The notes under the pieces were generated by a model that had not been told where the DNA came from, ran no database searches, and saw only the letters and a list, made by a program, of their open reading frames with translations. This document shows positions 58,652 to 64,000 of a stretch of DNA of 64,000 nt, piece by piece. The position numbers and the translations under genes are program-made. The stretch is from Crocodylus rhombifer (Eukaryota; Chordata; Crocodylia; Crocodylidae). Where the stretch lies: NCBI GenBank assembly GCA_038503035.1, contig JAVSML010020808.1:366542-430541 (forward strand), read 5' to 3'. Within the stretch, counting starts at the first letter, position 1. Every line of letters begins with the position of its first letter.

Positions 58652-59257
58652 CAGTGGGCCTGTCTACATGTGCACTTTAATGTGCAGTAGCCTATTTTAC
58701 TGTCCATTAAAGCATCACATAAAAACCATGCAATTACACTAATGCACAGTAAAATAGGCTACTGTGCATTGTGTCACTTAAAAACCATGCATATTCATTT
58801 CTGCGCAGTGAGGCAGCTTAATGCACATTTCTTTAGTACATCAGGGCATTTATACATGTGCTCGGGTGGAGGAGGGGGGCGCCTTAGTTAGAGCATCTCT
58901 GAGATCGGCCCCTCAGAGTCACGTGTATTCAGTGTCCCATGCTTCAAAATAGCAGTGGGGTGCTTGAACTAAAGGTTGTTCAACAAACTTTAGTTCAAGC
59001 ACTTCTGCTGCCACTCTGAAGCACAGGGACACTGAATAGATGTTATACAGAGGCTGCTGGGGTGCATTAATTAACACGCTCCAGCAGACTTGATGAATTG
59101 AGCAGTGTTGGAACAGATTAATCAAGTCTGGTCCAACAGATGCTAATTAGTACAAGTCGGAACAGACATCTGGCATATGTATACCCTCACACTGGAGGTA
59201 CTAAATTTAATGTGCATTAGAAAAAGCACCTTAATGCATATGTAGATGCACACAGTG
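58652..59257. mobile_element. composite MITE-like element with serial hairpins
   Basis: Left end CAGTGGGCCTGTCTACATGT and right end on the complement CACTGTGTGCATCTACATAT are related inverted repeats. The first ~200 bp belong to the 28.1 kb MITE family (GTGCAGTAGCCTATTTTACT). The middle holds three consecutive palindromes: 58927-59037, 59054-59087 and 59085-59130. Whether this is one 606 bp element or a MITE with a second foldback inside is not settled. Confidence 0.65.
58927..59037. repeat. 111 bp near-perfect palindrome
   Basis: ATTCAGTGTCCC and GTGCTTGAACTAAAG on the left pair with their complements on the right. The arms are ~54 bp and meet at TTGTT/CAACAA with practically no loop. Cruciform-capable. 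Confidence 0.8.
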
Positions 59258-59830
59258 GCAATAAGCTGGAACTCAGACACTGAAAGAAACATATTTCTGT
59301 CAGACTTCTTGGCTTTGAACACTGAGGCTCTGTCTCTACATGTGGGCATGTGTGGTTTGTGGTGCCACAAGCCTCTTTGTGGCACCAAAAACTGCATGTG
59401 TGGAACATGCCCTGCACTGCAAATTTGCAGCGAGTGGGCAAAATTTGTTACCTAGATTTCTGTGTCAGCTGATGGGCCTCCCAGCCATGGGGGAGCACTA
59501 TGTGCTCTTGCAGCTGGGAGTGCCGTCAGTTGACCCAAACTCTCAGCCATGGGAGTTCCCCAAGGGCCCCCACATTAGGGAGGCCACAGTTGGTGCAGTC
59601 TCCCAGCTGCAGGGGGTCTTCATGCACCTCTACAGTGGGGAGACCGTAGCTGCTGCAATCTCCAAACCATGGTGGGATTCACGCGCCACATGGCTGGAAG
59701 CTCTCAGCTGGGGGTTCTCAGGCTTGGGGGTGCACATGGGCCTCCCCTCCTTTGCTGAGAGGTCCGATCAGCTGACGGGGCTCCCAGCCACAGGGGGCCC
59801 TCGCTACATGTTCAATTAATGGTATGATTG
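59258..59830. repeat. unclassified repeat with hairpin and CCCAGCCATGGGG-type iterations
   Basis: TGGTGCCACAA and TTGTGGCACCA (59358-59387) form an 11 bp perfect hairpin arm. From 59470 to 59810 a unit around CTCCCAGCCATGGGGG recurs five times in degenerate form, spaced 40-85 bp. The 159-codon frame over it follows the repeat and lacks a known domain. Probably a decayed DNA transposon. Confidence 0.45.
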
Positions 59831-61374
59831 GAAGTATCTACAAAGTTATTACACATTTTGTGGAATAACTCGATAGCTTATTCCTCTTTTTATCACACCA
59901 TTGTCAAGCTTCACCATATGGCGGGGTGACCACTTAAGCTGTGATTAACTGGTGATCATGCTTTATGTGTAATATGTACATGGGGCCTATGGGTGCAGGG
60001 GTTTCAGGAGCTGGAGCACATTCCCTCCTCTGAGGCCAGATAGGTCTTGTTTGCTCATGAAATGAACAAAGCAATTGATTCATCTCCTTCCCTCACACAC
60101 TGTTGTAGAGGAAGTCTTGGAAAGTGCATGGAAACAGCAGTGCTCTCTCACTCTCCCCTTCCTTGTTCACCTGCAGAATGGTGCTTACTTCTGAGTGAGT
60201 TGGACTATTTATGTGAGTGTGCTCTTCTGGGCCCAGGGCCAATACTTCTAACCAACACTAGACAAGCCCATGTGCTTTTAACTAGCGCAGAAGTGAATTC
60301 CCCTCTTTTACCAGGCCAGGAAGAAAGCAAAGAATAATTGTAGAAAATGTGTTCAAGGTGGGTGGCAGCCAAATAAAGAAATAACCTAAGACCTTTCTAA
60401 ATAATATTTGTTTTTTGGCAGCTGGCAAGTGATCTGAGGAAAAAACAAGTCTTACATAACACTGCCTGTTAGGTGAAAGTTTTCTTATAACTCTGTCTTG
60501 ATGCAGATTACTTGTAAATGATTTTCCCTTTGGCTTTGGGACTGATCAATATAACCGAACCTAAGTAGCTGTTATTAAAAGACAGGCCCCAGCCATTAAG
60601 AAACAAGTGCTGTTTTCAAAATCTTTTCATTACTGCACTGCAGGAAATTACAGGATATTTCATTAGCATTTTTAGGATTACATGAAACACCTTATGTTAA
60701 TATTAGCCTAGTTTTACACCCCCATGCTAACCTGTCACTTGTTCAGGCGGATTATCTGAAACACTTTCTATAGCATTTCTTCCTACATATTTCAGATTTA
60801 CCCTATCAGCATTGTAAAAATGATTATATGTATTTCTATGCTTACAGCCCACCGGTGGGTAACAGTATGATTACATAATGTTAGCTGACAAAGAAGTGTT
60901 AATCACTAAAAAATATTTTAACTGTTAATGGTCTTACAACAAGGAGCTGCATTTCTAAAATCCTTGTTATATTTCTGCCCTGTAAGCTCATAATGTTATT
61001 TTAAATCTCCTGTCATAATTTAGGTCCTGATATTTTGTATAGTGAGACAAATTATAATAATTAGTACTTACACATCCTCTGAAGATCTCACAGGGCACCC
61101 ATATTTTTAGAACTCCAGATTTGGCTTCCAGTCTTGTACACTGCTGCTCCTAGCCTATTTAAGATAATAAAATACTATCATCCTCCCTGAAAACAGCAAA
61201 CAAGCATAGTTTAAAAAACAGGGGTTAAAGGTATAGCATTTATTATACAGGAAGATACTAGAGGCTCTATGAACTGCACATCTTTAAGCTAACCATATAC
61301 AGCAGGATTTGGTGCTGTCACCCTATACAAGGGGGTGTCCATATATGGTGGGATATTTGGATTGGAGGAGTGGT
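59831..61374. other. intergenic, nothing recognised
   Basis: AT-rich, no feature recognised. Confidence 0.5.
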
Positions 61375-61528
61375 AAGAACTTGTCTCCATAGGAAAAAGG
61401 ACATGCATAGCTATTGAATAACTATTCTGCAATAGCAATATTGGAGTAGCTCCCAGAACATATTCCAGAATAATTACTTTGCTCACAAAAGGAGTAATTA
61501 TTCAAGAAAAAAATAACTTTTATTCCAG
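61375..61528. mobile_element. left part of a MITE split by a Tigger-like insertion
   Basis: AACTTGTCTCCATAGG near 61378 is mirrored, on the complement, by GGCCTTGTCTACGTGAGG near 62210. ATTCCAGAATAA (61462) recurs inverted as TTATTCTGGAAT (62162). The two pieces appear to be one foldback element interrupted at 61531-62105. Confidence 0.5.
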
Positions 61529-61530
61529 TA

Positions 61531-62105
61531 CAGGTTTCCCTCACTTTATGCTGTATAAGTGTTTCTGGAAAACAGCGCATAACTTGAGTTTGCATAAAGG
61601 GAACCCACTTTACAATGTAACAAATAGGGATACATTCCAAGACCTTGATTGTACTAACCCCCAGCCCCATTTCTACCACTTTTACAAGACAATTTTGGTA
61701 CTCACCAACAGCAGATAGTACACACAAGCACAGGGTGGTGGTGAATGTTTAGTTGGTGTGAAGAGAGGGTGGTGAAGGGTCTTCAATGTCAGACTCCACA
61801 TCACTAGTAGGAGGTACAGGAAGGGTAACATCCGTCGGAGAATCATCAGCTCTCATCACCCTCCAACACCAGTGGGGTGGGGCTGGGGGTAGTTGAGTGA
61901 AGCTTCAAGAACTGGAACAGCCACGTAGTAGACTATATTTTGGTGCGTATCACTCCCACAATGCACTGAACAAAGCAGCTGACTGCGGGCTTCCACCACA
62001 CCAATCGCATAAGAGTGAATTTACCTCATATATAATAAATTTTTGGTATAAAAAAAGGTCATCACATAAGAGCAAATTTGCACATATAGAAGTGAGGGAA
62101 ACCTG
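61531..62105. mobile_element. Tigger-like non-autonomous element, 575 bp, TA target duplication
   Basis: The ends CAGGTTTCCCTCACTT are perfect 16 bp inverted repeats, flanked by TA on both sides (61529-61530, 62106-62107), which is diagnostic of the Tc1/mariner superfamily. Subterminal GCATAACTTGAGTTTGCATA and ACATAAGAGCAAATTTGC motifs repeat in both halves. No transposase. The intact ends suggest a younger insertion than most here. Confidence 0.85.
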
Positions 62106-62107
62106 TA

Positions 62108-62215
62108 TATGGTGTCCATACTGGAGAGTAATCCCAAAATACCTGTATCACGCCAGAGTATTTATTCTGGAATAGCTAAATTGGTCAATTTTCCTCACGT
62201 AGACAAGGCCAAAGA
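62108..62215. mobile_element. right part of the MITE split by the Tigger-like insertion
   Basis: See the left part at 61375-61528; this side carries the mirrored GTATTTATTCTGGAATAGC and CTCACGTAGACAAGGCC ends. Confidence 0.5.
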
Positions 62216-62531
62216 TGCACTTTCACTACTTCTCCCAGTGTGTAGTGTAGATTTATACACTCATGAGGGCAAGGACTCTGTCTTCTGTATCTTGTACAGC
62301 ACTAAGTGTACAGTGGATACTTAATGAGTAAAAAAACGATAACTGAATGTATGAAAGTAGAAGGTGTGGAGAGTTATTTGATTCCAAACGTGACTCGAAG
62401 AAGATGCTGTCAATATTTATTCTTGGAATGTGGACTGCTTGGGGCCCCCCAAAATAGGTTTCTACTGATGAGGTTAATGTAGAAGAAATTGTCAGTTTGA
62501 GGATTAAATAGCTCCTCTCTCTGAAGTACTC
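62216..62531. other. intergenic, nothing recognised
   Basis: The first ~100 bp contain AGGGCAAGGACTCTGTCTTC and AGCACTAAGTGTACAGTGG, reminiscent of decayed SINE/LINE tails, but too short to assign. Confidence 0.35.
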
Positions 62532-62787
62532 TAAGGGTGTGTCTACACATTGTCCTTGACGTTATTACTGTGCCATGCTTTAGTACTTCCTTTTGGACGG
62601 AGTAACTGCCCATACTGCACCATACACATGATGCATGGTTATTTTTAGCAGCTACTTTATCATAGGGGTGCACTATAACAGGGAGCGCGCTGCTATGGCA
62701 AAGTAGCTGCTGGTAGATACCCCTAGACACTACATCAGTGTAGCATGTCACTAAGGTGACATAGCATCATGTGTAGACGTGCCCTAA
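62532..62787. mobile_element. MITE-like foldback with GTCTACACAT ends
   Basis: Left end TAAGGGTGTGTCTACACAT, right end on the complement TTTAGGGCACGTCTACACAT. An inner pair CAGCTACTTT (62650) and AAAGTAGCTG (62700) adds a second hairpin. 256 bp, non-coding. It belongs to the broader GTCTACAT-ended group in this window. Confidence 0.75.
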
Positions 62788-63477
62788 AGATACCATCATG
62801 AAGTTTAATGAATACAACATTGTGCTTTGTGTTTTTTGTTAGTTCTTCCCCATTTTGGTGCTGAAATAATACACAAGATTGGACAGAGTTTGGAAAAGTT
62901 AATCCCAGACTGTTGAATAAATGTCTTTCCATACAAAACTAGTGCATGATGTTTGACACTCATGCATACTTGCAAATTTGTTCTAATTACACTATTTCAG
63001 CTGAGGGACTTAATTTTCCCAAATCTGTTTGCATAGATACACTGGGGGTTTTTTCTCTTAAAATATTTACAAGAATATTTTCTGGTAAATATTTTCAGTG
63101 GAATACTGCCCAAGAAACAAATTGCAGATTTATGGAATGAACCCAACTGGGTATAAGAGGGAAATGTTACTAAATGTGCTGAGTGTGGAATTTAGGCTAA
63201 ATGTAAAGAAGATTGTTAGGCAGATTACAGGCTGAAAACAACAGGATCACTTATAACACTAACTGTGCCTGGGAGCAACCAATGGTTGTTGCAAAAATAT
63301 TGAATAATAATTGAAATACTAGATAAGAGTAGAATGGTCCAAGTTTCATAACTACAGGTGAATGAAAGTATCATTCACTTAAAGTGACAAAAATGATCGT
63401 AAAAAGTTTTGACTGAACTATGCTGGAAGGTTAATAATTTGAATCTGGGTTTAAAATAATCTGTTTTGGCTTGTATA
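62788..63477. other. intergenic, nothing recognised
   Basis: AT-rich, no feature recognised. Confidence 0.5.
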
Positions 63478-64000
63478 ATGCAACAAAATTGAAAAGATTC
63501 TCATAAAACTGGAAGAAGACTTCCTCAAGAACTGCACCATCGAACCCTTGTTATACTTAAGATATATCGATTACATCTTCATCATTTGGACTGAACACCT
63601 ACAATCTTTGATTGAGTTCCATCAGAAATTCAACAATCACCATCCCTCCATCCAACTTTCTCTAGAATACTCCAGCACCAACATCTCCTTTTTAAACATG
63701 ATGATCAGTATCCAGAATGATAAACTACAGACCATGTTATACAAGAAACCCACAAACCAACATACATATCTGCACAGAACTAGCAATCACCCTAAACACA
63801 CCAAAAAAGCTGTGATATACAGCCAAGCCCTCAGATACCACCAAATTTGAGCTGAAGAGAACACCTGGGATTGCCAACTCACCAATTTTAAAAAAGGCTT
63901 TCACTCAACAAGGACAATCCTCCAGAGAGATAGAGCGCATGTTTGAAAGAGCCACCTAGATACCACGTGAAGAACTGCTGCAGTACAGAACCACCCCCCC
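63478..64000 (+). mobile_element. Penelope-like reverse transcriptase fragment, runs off the window
   Basis: The translation gives KIEKILIKLEEDFLKN, then LLYLRYIDYIFIIWTEHLQS, NNHHPSIQLSLEYSSTNISF, KLQTMLYKKPTNQHTYLHRT, and SNHPKHTKKAVIYSQALRYH. This is the RT core of Penelope-like elements (RYIDDIFxIW, then the SNHPxHxKxxxxYSQALRY block). The second catalytic Asp is replaced (RYIDY), and a TGA stop follows RYHQI at 63848. Further decayed coding (AEENTWDCQLTNFKKGFHST) continues to ~63960. Orientation is opposite to the Penelope-like copies at 22.9 and 25.1 kb. The 3' part with GIY-YIG would lie beyond 64000. Confidence 0.9.

Noticed and set aside
59340..59819. 159-codon plus-strand open frame
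   Set aside because: Follows the degenerate CCCAGCCATGGGG-type repeats; no domain or splice context.
5044..64000. NCALD coding exons
   Set aside because: I looked for the N-terminal myristoylation/EF-hand coding exons expected of a neuronal calcium sensor and saw none; only the synteny expectation supports NCALD nearby.

Overview
The window is vertebrate genomic DNA. It has GT-AG introns, widely spaced short exons and a dense load of interspersed repeats. The repeat set points to a crocodilian: many CR1 LINEs, Penelope-like elements with GIY-YIG nuclease remnants, hAT, Tigger and mariner type DNA transposon relics, and two copies of a SINE whose 5' head derives from U1 snRNA followed by a U2-like segment. 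Such snRNA-headed SINEs (SINEU) have, to my knowledge, been described only from crocodilians. The species cannot be fixed from the sequence alone.

The only recognisable host protein-coding gene is the 3' end of RRM2B (p53R2, the p53-inducible small subunit of ribonucleotide reductase). Its last three coding exons are on the + strand at 1979-2083, 3011-3124 and 4891-5043, followed by a 3' UTR whose end is uncertain. The upstream exons lie before the window. In human the gene 3' of RRM2B is NCALD, transcribed in the same direction. The remaining ~55 kb is therefore most likely RRM2B-NCALD intergenic DNA or the 5' regulatory territory of NCALD (inference). I see no further host coding exon.

Layout. 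0-9 kb: RRM2B 3' end with intronic hAT, CR1 and Tigger-like repeats. 9-15.5 kb: a degraded minus-strand LINE of another clade (endonuclease plus reverse transcriptase), split by an unrelated ~840 bp insert, then a small hAT relic. 18-26 kb: a CR1 tail abutting a 167 bp palindrome, two Penelope-like 3' ends carrying hammerhead-like cores, a tRNA-type SINE fragment, and a GC-richer patch with a ZNF143-like motif. 27-38 kb: four CR1/L3 copies, a foldback MITE, a CpG-rich patch with inverted CCAAT boxes, a nested hAT-in-L3 insertion, and an inverted CR1 pair. 39-49 kb: hAT relics, the best-preserved CR1 here, and two elements built from iterated short motifs. 49.7-54 kb: a nest with mariner-like ends at both sides, two U1-headed SINEs, a 500 bp foldback and hAT sequence. 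54-64 kb: MITEs, the longest CR1, a serial-hairpin element, a Tigger-like element inserted in another element, and a Penelope-like reverse transcriptase fragment running off the right edge.

No tRNA gene, rRNA gene, CRISPR array or prokaryotic feature was found. Most open frames under ~180 codons are chance frames or frames through repeats.
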